64,000 nucleotides of DNA from Siphonodentalium dalli. Its lineage: Eukaryota; Mollusca; Scaphopoda; Gadilida; Siphonodentaliidae. The notes beneath the pieces are model-generated. The model was not told the origin of the DNA. It saw nothing but the letters and a program-made list of their open reading frames with translations, and made no database searches. The stretch lies in assembly GCA_032622095.1 (NCBI GenBank), contig CP136061.1, forward strand, positions 12,975,287 through 13,039,286, read 5' to 3'. This document shows positions 33,128-44,181 of this stretch, one piece after another. The position numbers and the translations under genes were made by a program. The stretch's first letter is position 1. The number at the start of each line of letters is the position of its first letter.

Positions 33128-33840
33128 AAGATCATGCCATGAATCTGTACTCTGGGTAACGCCCGTAGCGATCATATTCCACCGGTACAAAACCTGGGAA
33201 CTTTTTGAAGTTTTGGCAGGGAACCTATAAAGTCGAAAAAATAATGCATGGAATATATTTCTTAGTTATTACCTGTTCCTTAATAATGTACTTCACTGTA
33301 CAGTAATGCCCTAAGTAATCGACCTCTTAACCAAAGCAGAATTATGGGTAACTTTTCAGGATTTAGTCGGAAATATGGCTTGTTGCCATTCATCGGAAAG
33401 CTCTCGGCGAGAGCTTTCCGATGAATGGCAACAAGCCATATTTCCGACTAAATCCTTAAAATTTACCCATAATTCTGCTTTGGTTAAGAGTCGATTACTC
33501 AGGGCATTACTGTAGGTGAAGGTCCAAACTCGAAATTGCATGCTCTTCTATGAATTTTGTGAGCTGATATCTCAATAAACATCAAATTATTTACACAGGA
33601 GAAATACAATAATTATATTAAAGCGACACAAAGCAAAATCGCTCACAGTCACTTAAATCGTGACATTTCTAGTTAGTACATTATTAAGGAACAGATAATA
33701 ACTAAGAAATATATTCCCTGCATTATTATTTTGACTTTATAAGGTTCCCTGTCAAAACATCAAAAAGTTCCCAGGTTTCGTACTGGTGGAATATGATCTC
33801 TACGGGCGTTAGCGAGAGTAGAGATTGATGGCATGATCTA
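33128..33840. mobile_element. 9-bp-TSD TIR element, single-monomer sibling of the satellite element
   Basis: Flanked by CCCAAAGTC (33119-33127) and CCCAAAGCC (33841-33849). Left end AAGATCATGCCATGAATCTG, right end GATGGCATGATCTA. The right TIR contains one copy of the sequence that forms the 50-bp satellite monomer (GTGGAATATGATCTCTACGG onward, 33787-33836). A family A MITE is nested at 33301-33512. Confidence 0.88.
33301..33512. mobile_element. Family A MITE nested in the 9-bp-TSD element
   Basis: TA duplicated at 33299-33300 and 33513-33514. The uninserted allele of this site exists at 6075-6086 (CAGTGTAGGTGAA), which proves the TA target and exact ends. Confidence 0.95.
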
Positions 33841-34330
33841 CCCAAAGCCCACTATGGGTTACTGTATGTGGTAATCACTAATTATTGATGTTATGCTGAC
33901 ATGGCATATGGTCCAATTTAATAGCTATCATGATGAGTTATTAGTGAATACCACAGAGTCCATTACGTGGCCCACAAACAACGAAGTATACCACAGAGCC
34001 CATTACCTGGCCCACAAACAACAAAGCCACTTCCTCTGGGAAGAATAACTAGCTATTCTCAGAAATCATCTCTTTAATGCTTGAAGCATACACAGTCCAG
34101 AGAATGCCTAGGATATATAGTGAAATTTGAGCAGAGAATTTCTTCATTAATTTCTATCAATATGCCAAAGATTTCCCAGCCAAACAGAATGATTGACATT
34201 TTCTCACATCGTGAATTGAATGGAGAATTGTTTGATTATTTTCTCACAACACGATTTGAACTGAGAATTGATTGATTATTGTCTGTATGGTGATCTATCA
34301 TGTTTGCAGAAGACGCCATATATTCCGCTT

Positions 34331-34440
34331 GACATTGAGAATGATAAACAGGAAATGGTTCACGGTCACTATACATTGATCAATGATTCCTCCTATTATA
34401 TTAATGGACGTCTATATAGAACAAATAAACTCCAGTTTAA
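34331..34440 (+). repeat. Dispersed segment shared with 37325-37450
   Basis: 'cattgagaatgataaacagg', 'aaatggttcac' and 'attaatggacgt' recur in the same order at 37.3 kb. In both places a C-IV TTAA element follows directly. Confidence 0.6.
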
Positions 34441-34497
34441 CACTTTCATGGCAGGAGCCATGCTGGTGCAGCATTAAAATCCTGTACCGTCCATTCT

Positions 34498-34528
<31 letters not shown>

Positions 34529-34672
34529 GTCTCCCATAGGGAGCCTCGCATCTATAAGAGAATACACTGGCTTGCAAGGCAAGCTAAATATTGTTAGGCC
34601 AATGCTTCTCTTATATATGGAATGCCCTCCATGGGAGACTTACATACCTAAGAGAATGCATTGGTATAGGGT
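34441..34672 (+). mobile_element. TTAA-type element C-IV
   Basis: TTAA (34437-34440) CACTTTCATGGCAGGAGCC. There are two palindrome modules, the first with an expanded (TA)n at 34498-34524. The right end near 34672 lacks an obvious TIR. Confidence 0.6.
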
Positions 34673-34751
34673 TATCAAAACATTTCAGGACGCTTTGTAT
34701 TATCTTTGGTCTGTCTGTCATCTGCTCATTTCAATAAACACACCTTCAGAT

Positions 34752-35052
34752 CAAGCCTTGAAATAGTGTGTCTGTCATTTGCAGAATGAGGTTCCCAGAG
34801 GGTGAATTTAGTGATGCTACCCCGCATAGCGGGCTAGCATCACCAAATTCACCCTCTGGGAACCTCATTCTGCTGAGGTGTAAGCAGAATGAGGTCCCCA
34901 AAGGGTGAATTTGGTGATGCCGAGGTGTAAGCAGAATGAGGTCCCCAGAGGGTGAATTTGGTGATGCTAGCCCGCTATTTGGGGTAGCATCACTAAATTC
35001 ACACTCTGGGGACCTCATTCTGATAATGACAGACACCCTATTTCAAGGCTTG
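34752..35052 (+). mobile_element. Family B MITE, 301 bp, perfect 8-bp TSD
   Basis: CTTCAGAT at 34744-34751 and 35053-35060. CAAGCCTTGAAATAG to CTATTTCAAGGCTTG with four arms. Confidence 0.9.
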
Positions 35053-35060
35053 CTTCAGAT

Positions 35061-36059
35061 CAATAACAGACACTTCCATAATATTATATGTATATATTTT
35101 TTTAATGGTTATGATCAGTTCTATACAATGGTGATTTAACTTGCCCAATTTGATTGAAATAGACTGAGTAACTCTTTTGCTGCCACCCCCGCCACACAGA
35201 TATGCCCCCCCCCCCCCAGTGCCAAGCATTCTGGATGCAAATACAAGTATTTTAGGCATATATGGGTAATGCAATGACTATTGTGTAAATATTTATGTAT
35301 TAATTTGAAATTTCACATGTGGGTATATATGGTAATGACCTAACACCAGCCACCATGGAAACTCATTCAAGGTCATAGAGGTCATCATAAGGGTCACGTG
35401 ACCTTGGCCGTCTCCTGGATTTGCTTTAATTTATGTTTCGAATTATTTGTCAATGGTATATTCTGGCACTCATAGAACTTCAGGAGTAGCATGACCTTGA
35501 CTGACCTACATGTACCTCTCTTCTGAATTGTTAACGCACACCAGCACTCTATAGAAAATAACCAAACTCTCTTCCGAATGCACCAACACAATACAATACA
35601 TCTCATATAACAGATGCACCCGCCGAATTCGCATAAATGCTCTATTGGCAGCGAAAGAGTTAATGGGTCATTGCAATGCACTTTGTTGGTTAAGGTGTGA
35701 GAAAAAAAGTTCATTCCATTCAGTTCAGACACACTATAAAGTTATCATCCGGAAATGAGAAATGAGTGCAAATTCCAACAAAAAGTGCAACAAATCTCTG
35801 CTGAAAATTGGCAGGCAGAATCCAAATTCAAACTTGATCTATATTTTGGGCTAGTAAACCCACATACCAAATTTCATTTCATTCAGTTGAGACTATCTAA
35901 AGTTATTAGGAAGGACAGGCCAATAACAACAAAAAAAGGCGTGTAAAAACCAACGAGTGGGGAAGGGTGGGGTGTAATGTATTTTATTCTAACGATACAG
36001 TGATTAAGAAGTTCATCTGAAGGTACATTCTATCAGGAGGGTTCTATCAGGAGGGTTCT
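35061..36059. other. Mostly unique DNA; one dispersed repeat
   Basis: A poly-C run at 35203-35218 and a 112-codon minus-strand frame at 35394-35732 without recognised motifs. At about 35820-35900 lies a piece of the 'gggccataactc' class ('tgatctatattttgggcta'). No exon is supported. Confidence 0.4.
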
Positions 36060-36780
36060 ATCAGGAGGGTTCTAGATTCCCCAGATGGTGAATTTAGGGA
36101 TGCTATCCCACACAGGAGGGTTCTAGATTTATTCCAAAAGCTCCCCAGAGCAAGCCTTGAAATAGGGTGTCTGTCATTTGCAGAATGAGGTTCCCAGAGG
36201 GTGAATTTAGTGATGCTACCCCGCATAGCGGGCTAGCATCACAAAATTCACCCTCTGGGGACCTCATTCTGCTTACACCTCAGCAGAATGAGGTTCCCAG
36301 AGGGTGAGTTTGGTGATGCTAGCCCACTATGCGGGGTAGCATCACTAAAATCACCCTTTGGGGACCTCATTCTGCAAATGACAGACACCCTATTTCAAGG
36401 CTTGCCCCAGAGGGTGAATTTAGGGATGCTATCCCACCCAGCGGGTTATCGTCAAATTTACCCATTTGGGACCTGATTCTGCTTAGGTAACAACTGCTAT
36501 GGGAGACCTAGGATCAGATTGAAGTTTCCCAGTTGAAGTTGGTGATATTCACCCAAAAGTCATCTCGATTACACATTTTATCTTCTGCTAATTAGGGGAT
36601 ATAGAAACAGAAGGGAAAAAGCAACTAAAAACAATTTTAATTTGAGACTACAGATACTTCCCAGAAGAAGAGGGCTAAGCAAATATGAGGTTCCCAGAAG
36701 ATGAATTTGGTTAAGATAGACCGCTGTATGGGATACGTCACTAAATTCACCCTCTGGGGACCTCTGGAGACACACTATTT
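36020..36780 (+). mobile_element. Family B-long element, rearranged host
   Basis: Three short repeats of 'ctatcaggagggtt' precede partial B arms (CCAGATGGTGAATTTAGGG, then CCCCAGAGGGTGAATTTAGG at 36405). The long-form core follows ('cctaggatcagattgaag', 'ggggatatagaaac') with a right foldback to about 36780. A complete B element is nested at 36151-36404. Confidence 0.65.
36151..36404 (+). mobile_element. Family B MITE nested inside another family B copy
   Basis: Perfect 8-bp TSD CCCCAGAG (36143-36150, 36405-36412), which is part of the B arm consensus, so the target was itself a B element. 254 bp. Confidence 0.9.
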
Positions 36781-36817
36781 GCATTCTTGTCTCTGCACCT
36801 CCTGAGAGGTGATCATA

Positions 36818-37030
36818 CAGTAATGCTCTAAGTAATCGACTCCATAACCACAGCAGAATTATGGGTAACTTTTCAGGATTTAGTCGGAAATATGGCTTGT
36901 TGCCATTCATCGGAAAGCTCTTGGGGAGAGCTTTCCGATTAATGGCAACAAGCCATATTTCCGACTAAATCCTGAAAAGTTACCCATAATTCTGCTGTGG
37001 TTGTGGAGTCGATTACTTAGAGCATTACTG
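36818..37030. mobile_element. Family A MITE, full length
   Basis: TA at 36816-36817 and 37031-37032; CAGTAATGCTCTAAGTAATC variant TIR shared with the copies at 30177 and 49760. Confidence 0.92.
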
Positions 37031-37069
37031 TACCACACAAATCTCATACAAAAGTCGTAATTAGCATCC

Positions 37070-37165
37070 AAAGGTTGCATAATGCCGTAGGGTCTTTATA
37101 TTGAACATTTTTCATTCAAAGGCCGCGTAATGCCGTAGGGTCTTTATACTGAACATTTTTCATTC
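37070..37165 (+). repeat. 48-bp direct duplication
   Basis: Two copies of a unit with TAATGCCGTAGGGTCTTTAT and GAACATTTTTCATTC. Confidence 0.8.
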
Positions 37166-37451
37166 AAAGGATTCCTTATTCCAAAGGTTCATTAATAATC
37201 CAAAAACAACAATTAGGGTTTTTTTATTCCAAAAGTTCTTAATTCCAAAGCTATTGCAGGCATTTCCTTTACTTTGACGGATCCCATTCATTCCTCATAA
37301 TATAGTATATTGCGGCATTTAAATCTGCTTTACATTGAGAATAGTGAACAGGAAATGATTCACAGTCTCTGCACATTGAAAGTAGATCTCCCCATTACAT
37401 TAATGGACGTATGAATAGAACAAATGAGCTCCGATGAAATGAAATGTTTAA

Positions 37452-37591
37452 CCCTTCCATGATGGAGTTCCTGAAATTTTGCAAAAACCCTGTGCCAAGG
37501 CATTCTCTTACTTATACAAGTCTCCTGCAGGGAGCCTCGTATATAAAAGACAATGCATTAATTGGCCTAACAATTACCTTGACCTTTTACA
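37452..37591 (+). mobile_element. TTAA-type element C-IV, short copy
   Basis: TTAA (37448-37451) CCCTTCCATGATGGAG, one palindrome module and 'caattaccttgacctttt' before a TTAA at 37592-37595. Confidence 0.5.
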
Positions 37592-37612
37592 TTAAGGACC
37601 TAGCCCAATGTT

Positions 37613-37853
37613 CAAGCCTTGAAATAGGGTGTCTGTCATTTGCAGAATGAGGTCCCCAGAGGGTGAATTTAGTGATGCTACCCCACATAGTGGGCTAGCA
37701 TCACCAAATTCACCCTCTGGGAACCTCATTCTGCTGAGGTGTAAGCAGAATGAGGTCCCCAGAGGGTGAATTTGGTGATGCTGGCTAGCATCACTAAATT
37801 CACCCTCTGGGGACCTCATTCTGCAAATGACAGACACCATATTTCAAGGCTTG
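37613..37853 (+). mobile_element. Family B MITE, 241 bp, perfect 8-bp TSD
   Basis: CCAATGTT at 37605-37612 and 37854-37861; termini CAAGCCTTGAAATAG and ATTTCAAGGCTTG. Confidence 0.9.
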
Positions 37854-37861
37854 CCAATGTT

Positions 37862-39640
37862 GATATGCAGGTCAGACCACTCAAGCTGGGAGCAATCAAC
37901 AATAGACCAGAGTTTTAGAGAAACCATTGTTTCAGTTACTACGGCAGGCCGGCCGTCCACCGGCCTCATTCCCCTCCCCAACCTTGCCTGAATAATGTGA
38001 ATATGGATCGCAAAATTGCCACAGACCTAGCTCAGTCCCCTATTTACACAGGACAAGCGATCACTGACACTGATGATTAACAGATTGCAAGGAATCCTAC
38101 ACTTGGTGCCTGAATAAGACATGATCAGTAGCGTGGACCACGTGCACAGTTATCTACACCATCCTGGGTAACGCTTTGTCGGGCGAATGTTTAGTAGTAA
38201 TCAGCCTCTCGCATTTTAATTTACCGTAGATTTCTGTCTATAAGCCCCAACTTTCTGACCCACTATTTCCCCTCAAAATGCGCAATATACATTGGTAACT
38301 CATTAGGGGGGGGCTGAATTCTGAGCTACAACCATGAACACAGGTGAGTTTTGGCAGTCGCTGCGACGAACAGTGCATACCTTTTTCCTCAAAACAAGGT
38401 CTGTATCAAGGAAATGTTTAATTAAAAATAAAACAATTTAAATATTAATAGTTATTATCAGTGTATTTATTCCCTATCCAATGAATACAAAATTATCCGT
38501 GATACGAATCCAGCATGAGGTCATCTCTGTCTGAGGAATGGCTTTTGATTTTACAACAAATTGTTTTGATCAGTACTGTGAACAAAATACAAAGAAAGCA
38601 GGCAGAATGAGTGTACAGCACATGACATGAGCTCTGCTCATGATGTAACTAACACCTGTTACAGCTAGACAGTATGACAATGTTTCTTTTGCCAACCGCA
38701 GTAGTCTTTGATGTCGGCTTTTAATAATTCTACTTTTATAAAAGTCGTTGTATCCATTGTATGCTGTTGTGCTTACATGCTTTTAGTTCATTAACTTGAG
38801 ATCTAAGAAAGATGATCTGTTTTAATTTGGATTCAATACGAAGCTTCAATGTTCCTGCTTGTTGTCTCAAGTGCAAGGAAATGGCTACTTTTCAGTGATA
38901 AACCAGGACAAACATCCAAATTTTCTCCCGACAGGGCGCCTGGTATGTGCTTCCCAAATACGGCCACAATCCCCCAACCCCTAGTGGAAACCCTGGAGAA
39001 ACAATAGGGTAATTATAATGAAAATGAATTTATGACTCCAGTCACAAATTCATTATAATTACCATGTTTTTTGTATTGTTCACAGAGCATACAAGTGTAT
39101 TTTACACTAATCCATGGCTCAAATTCATTCAGATGTTACATACATTCTGTTGAGTATAAAAGGTCCCATAAATGGCCAGTTCCCCTTTAATAAAGCCATG
39201 AATATGTTTGTGTATTAGCGTATGGTTGTTTCTATATGTTTAGCAAACTCCATACAGTGCCCTCTACCCTATCGCTGCAATATACATGTATCACTGCCAC
39301 AATGAGTGTACTTTGCAGACGATAAATCTATTTTTACATATCGTCGCGGAACTGTATTTACTACTATTTAGTCACCTATTTTATCTTGTTTTGACCACCA
39401 AATTTTTTTTAAAGTTAAATGCAATAATGGTAATTCTTTCGGTGTTGATAAGAACAATATGAACTGAGCCAGACATAGACAATTTTAATCCTAAAACATA
39501 AGAACTAAAAACACGTAAGAATTCCTTACAAATTAATGTCCTTATGGCAGTGGTATCTCAGCGGAGCGATGGGAGATAACTCTGCCTGAAGTTTGTATGT
39601 TTAGGTGGCCTTTTCTCTGAGTTATTCCCCCTGTTCTCAG
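37862..39640. other. 1.8 kb largely unique intronic DNA with one small palindrome
   Basis: 39008-39030 and 39047-39063 form an inverted repeat (GGTAATTATAATGA / TCATTATAATTACC). 'taccgtagatttctgtctat' near 38221 looks like a decayed dispersed element end. No exon was recognised. Confidence 0.45.
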
Positions 39641-39856
39641 TGTTCTCTGTTGTTTCTATATTCTCACTAATTGGAAGCATTAAATAACCTTGACAAACAT
39701 ACGAGATACAGTCTTGGGGGATGATGAACTAATTTATGGACCTGCGAGTATAGTTTGAATAAACATGCGGCCAGAATAGACAGAAAAAATCCAGAAAACA
39801 GTAAACCCTTTGGGAATGGAGCGTTCCTACGACTGGAACGGACTCACATTGATTAA

Positions 39857-40300
39857 CCCTTTCAGTGCCAGGTCCGATTTTTGTATCAACCCATATACCC
39901 TGTGCCAATGCATTCTCTTATATATAAGAGAATGCATTGGCCTAACAATTTTTCAACATTTGTTATTATTTTTTACAATTTTTTACAATTTTAATAATTT
40001 TTTCTTATATTCTTTAACTCTTTCAGTGCCAGACTTATTTTGTAGCTTTAGTCCCAGGGAATCTTACGTTTTTCATGGGCATCAAAATTATTACCATGAA
40101 TACTTGGTGATAGTTTTGAGTTATAACATGCCCCTAAGGTTTTATCCAGTTTGTTTTTAAATTCGCTATAGCATGCCCAAAAAAAATACCCCAAAAAAAT
40201 TCAACCCTAAAAATCTAAAAAATAATTTTTTTTTTAAATTTTTTAGGGCTGATTTTACAGATTTTACAAACCGTAAATTAGGGCCCTGGCACTGAAAGGG
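39857..40300 (+). mobile_element. piggyBac-type element C-II, 444 bp, in a 355-bp unit
   Basis: TTAA (39853-39856) CCCTTTCAGTGCCAGG ... CCTGGCACTGAAAGGG TTAA (40301-40304). An extra internal TTAACTCTTTCAGTGCCAG at about 40015 shows that the left part with the palindrome was added to an older copy. Empty sites exist in neighbouring units (about 40620, 40985, 49240). Confidence 0.9.
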
Positions 40301-41270
40301 TTAACTTTCTAATGATATGACTACAAATTAACAAGAACAGTGCTTTCACTGTTCCGTTTATACAACAACCCTTAATTAATACAGCCATAAATATCTTTTG
40401 TGACTTTTCTGTGAGTTATACATGTACCCCTTTTTTTGATTAATTAGAATTATTCAATAATCTTGATAAACATATGAGGATAGTGTTGGGGGATGAGGAA
40501 CTCATTTATGGAACTGCGAGTACTGTTCATACAAAAATGCAGCCAGAATGACAGCAGAAAATATCCAGATAATAATTTGTCCTTCGGGAATGGAGCATTA
40601 CAATGACGGCAACGGACTCACGTTTATTGACTTTCTGTTAATATGACATACAAATTAACAAGAACAGTGCTTATAGACTGTTCCGTTTATGCAGAAACAG
40701 ATTTTTGACGACGGTTCCATTAACGAGTCCATCAGGCCTTTAATTAATACAGCCATAAATATTTTTGTGACCTTTTCTGTGAGTTAATTATGTCCCTTAT
40801 TGTCACTAGTTAGAATTATTCAATAACCTTGATAAACATACGAGGAATTGTCTTGGGGGATGAGGAACTAATTTATGAAACGGGGAGTACTGCTCATACA
40901 AACATTCGGCCAGAATAGACAGAAAATATCCAGATAATAATTTGTCCTTCGGGAATGGAGCGTTCCCATGACGGCAACGGACTCACGTTTATTGACTTTC
41001 TGTTGATATGACATACAAATTAACAAGAACAGTGTTTATAGACTGTTGTGTTTTTTGATGATGATTCCATTAATGAATCCATCAGGCCATTAATTAATAC
41101 AGCCATAAATATCTTTTGTGACCTTTTCTGTGAGTTATGCCCCCTATTGTCACTAATTAGAATTATTCAGTAACATTGATAAACATACGAGGAATAGTGT
41201 TGTGGGATGAGGAACTCATTTATGGAACTGCGAGTATAGTTTGTATAAACATGTGGCCAGAACAGACATA

Positions 41271-41728
41271 TGTGACCCGCCATATCAAATCCAGTCGTAA
41301 GTCGGGATTTTTTTACCCTGTGCCAATGCATTCTCTTATATATGCGAGTCGACCATAGGTCACCTCGCATATATAAGAGAATGCATTGGCCTAACAATTT
41401 TTTATCATTTTTTTTAAATAAATGTTTCTTACAATTTTTAGGACATAAAATAAAAAACATCAATTACCCTGCAGGGAGCTCCACACATATATAGAAGCAT
41501 ATAGAAGAGTGTCGTCTGCTCGTGTTTGTCTGGGGCTCTGTATGGGTGAAATTATAAAATTGTTGAAGAATACAAGAAAAAATTATTAAAATTGAAAAAA
41601 ATTGTTAGGCCAATGCATTCTCTTATATATGCGAGGTGACCTATGGTCGACTCGCATATATATGAGAATGCATTGGCACAGGGTAAAAAAATCCCGACTT
41701 ACGACTGGATTTGATATGGCGGGTCACA
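41271..41728 (+). mobile_element. Family D element, TGTGACCCGCC ends, 458 bp
   Basis: Long TIRs from TGTGACCCGCCATATC through GTCGTAAGTCGGGATTT to a TATATA palindrome on each side (41316-41395, 41606-41685). The centre has CCCTGCAGGG and 'tgtcgtctgctcgtgtttgt'. It is flanked by TA; the empty site is visible in sibling repeats at 40918-40945 and 49155-49185. Confidence 0.88.
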
Positions 41729-42142
41729 TATATTCAGACAATAACAAGTCCTCTGAGAATTCAGCGTTCCCACGACGGGAACGGACTCCCGTTTATTGAC
41801 TTTCTAATGATAGCTCAACAAATTAACAAGAACAGCGCTGAGACCGCTCCGTTAGTGTAACAACAAATTTTTCATGACGGGTCCGTTTAAATAGTTCGAT
41901 ATGGTCCTCATAGGATGAATTTAGTGATACAGCCCACGAATATGTTTGTTGGCATTTTCTGGGAGTTATGCCCCCTGTTCTTGGTTGTTTCTTAGAAGCG
42001 TTCAAAAACCTTGACAAACAAATGAGGAATAGTCTTGGGGGATGATGGGACTATAATTTGTGGAACTTCGTGTATAGTTTGTATAAACATGCGGCCGAAT
42101 AGAATAGACAAAAAAAATCTAGAACCTTAGTACGATGGGAAC

Positions 42143-42487
42143 CAAGTCTGAGTTTAATGTGTCTGTCATTTGCAGAATGAGGTCCCCAGAGTATGAATTT
42201 AGTGATGCTATCCCATATACCAGGCTAGCATCACCAAATTCACCCGCTTGGCAAGGACAGTGGCAAGTCGGAGTTTAGTGTGTCTGTCATTTGCAGAATG
42301 AGGTCCCCAGAGGATGAATTTAGTGATGCTATCCCATATAACAGGCTAGCATCACCAAATTCACCCGCTTTCCCAGAACAGTGGCAAGCCTGAGTTTAGT
42401 GTGTCTGTCATGTTCAGAATGAGGTCTCCAGAGGTGAATTTAGTGATCTCATTCTGCAAATGACAAGGCACACTAAACTCAAGCTTG
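42143..42487 (+). mobile_element. Family B element with three repeated left arms
   Basis: AAGTCTGAGTTTAATGTG, then AAGTCGGAGTTTAGTGTG, then AAGCCTGAGTTTAGTGTG, each followed by the AATGAGGTCC arm. It closes with CACTAAACTCAAGCTTG. It looks like a local tandem duplication of the left half. Confidence 0.72.
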
Positions 42488-42949
42488 GAATGGCTTTCTA
42501 ATGATGCAGAAACAAGATTAACATTTAACCTTTTCAGTGCCAGGGGCCGATCTCATCGGCCCTAATTTACGGCCCTAAAAAAATTATAAAAAAAAAAATT
42601 TAAATTCGTTTTTTTAGATTTTTTTTTTTTTGGGTTGAATTATTTTTGGGTATGCTTAAGCATGCTATAGCGAATTTAAAAACAAACTGGATAAAACCTT
42701 AGGGGCATGTTATAACTCAAAACTATCACCATAGTCCAGGAGATATTGGTCGACCTCTGCACCCCCCCCCTCAGGACTTAACTTCACCCCACTAATTTTC
42801 TTCCTTAAGGTCTCCTCTAATTTTTTTCACCAGGTCTCTTTGATCGCCATTATAGTAAAGATGATAGCACATGCGGTCTTGTTTTCCGGTCGATTCGTTA
42901 TGCTAATATACAACCCTTACAAATTAGCCAAAAATCCAACACCAGAATC

Positions 42950-43870
42950 CAATATGGCGGCCAAGATGGCCGCCGAAATGTGAAAATATGCTATTTTTCT
43001 GACATGTTACCACCTTTCGTTTGTCTCTGTGGGAAAATGTTAGAATTTTTGCGTCATGTTATACATTTATCATATGAAGGAGTCATTGGCGAACACATGG
43101 GGACCATAATATGCATTCATTGCGGGATATTTTTGTCCGATATCACGTTTTCCCAAATGCCGGTATCATAGGTCAAAGCCGAATCTCCGTTAATAACGCG
43201 ATGTTATGTTTCGAATCAATGAATGTTATTGCTATTATAACAACACCCATGCATATATATTTGCAGGAAATACTCGAGCTAGGATTACTCTTATACCTGA
43301 GTTGAGGAATATTTACCCAAATCCAAGATGGCGGCCAAAATGGCCACCAGAAATAAAAAATCGCAGAAAATCGCTGATTTTAACATCAGTGAGCATTATT
43401 GTCATGACAACTCCACACCTGCTTACTATTGTAAGTTGGGAACACTTAGGCGAAGAACTTTCCTTGTACCATATCCAAATAAAAGTCCCCCAAATCCAAA
43501 ATGGCGCCCACAATGGCGGACAGATTTTGAATAATCACCGAAATTCCCTCATATTCACATAATTGGGCATTATTGTCGAGACAACTCCACCCATGCTTAC
43601 AATTGAGTTGGAAATACTGAGGTGAAGTAATTACCTTACATCTCATGCAAGAAATTGTTTTCCAAATCGAAGATGGCGGCCAAAATGGCGACCGAAATTT
43701 GAAAACAAGTCTACATTCATTTACTTTCTTACGATGTGCGTTATTGTTTCGCGATTTCTATCCACCATTACATGTTGATATAGAATATTGACATGAAGTA
43801 TTCATTAGGGTTTGGCAATTGATACTCACAGCCAAGATCGCTGCTAAATTGGCGGCTAGAAATTGGAAAG
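42950..43870 (+). repeat. About 170-bp internal repeats with AAGATGGCGGCC motif (left arm)
   Basis: 'aagatggcggccaaaatggc'-like motifs lie at about 42954, 43326, 43498, 43672 and 43838, the last four at 164-174-bp spacing. The mirror set in the right arm lies at about 46404, 46550, 46725, 46898 and 47270. The core matches the YY1-type AAGATGGCGGC consensus (known motif; binding is not shown). Confidence 0.75.
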
Positions 43871-44181
43871 AAATCGATATTTTCACATATTAATTTCAAC
43901 TTTTTGTCATAATATCGGTATGTATGGACGAAACTGTACATAAACCATCTACTAGTTCAACTTAAAGGTATCAAAACGCATAACATAGCTCGTATCGTTC
44001 TGGAAAGATGAAACACCACAATTAATATCGCGATGTGGCATTTCGAAATCCAGTCTCCACTTAGAGCCGATAATGGTCGTAAGCGTAGGTGCGCCGAATA
44101 GTTATATCAGAACAATTACCTGATAACAGATTCTGATTTGCCACATCACGTCCATAATTACCTGGACCAGCTTCCATTTCT

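Larger units (their letters stand above)
39641..42140 (+). repeat. About 355-bp tandem repeat array invaded by transposons
   Basis: The landmark 'aataaccttgataaacatac' recurs near 39683, 40452, 40817, 41167 and 42001. Each unit also has 'gcggccagaatagacag', 'gggaatggagcgttcc', 'acaagaacagtg' and 'gagttatgccccctgtt'. Uninterrupted units are 350-365 bp. Further units lie at 42488-42538, 47854-48160 and 49021-49280. Confidence 0.82.

Noticed and set aside
35394-35732. 112-codon minus-strand frame as a gene
   Set aside because: No recognised motif, no splice-site context, composition like surrounding DNA.
38325-38360. ATGAACACAGGTGAGT as a first exon with donor
   Set aside because: A single start-plus-donor motif with no coding continuation or acceptor partner is expected by chance.
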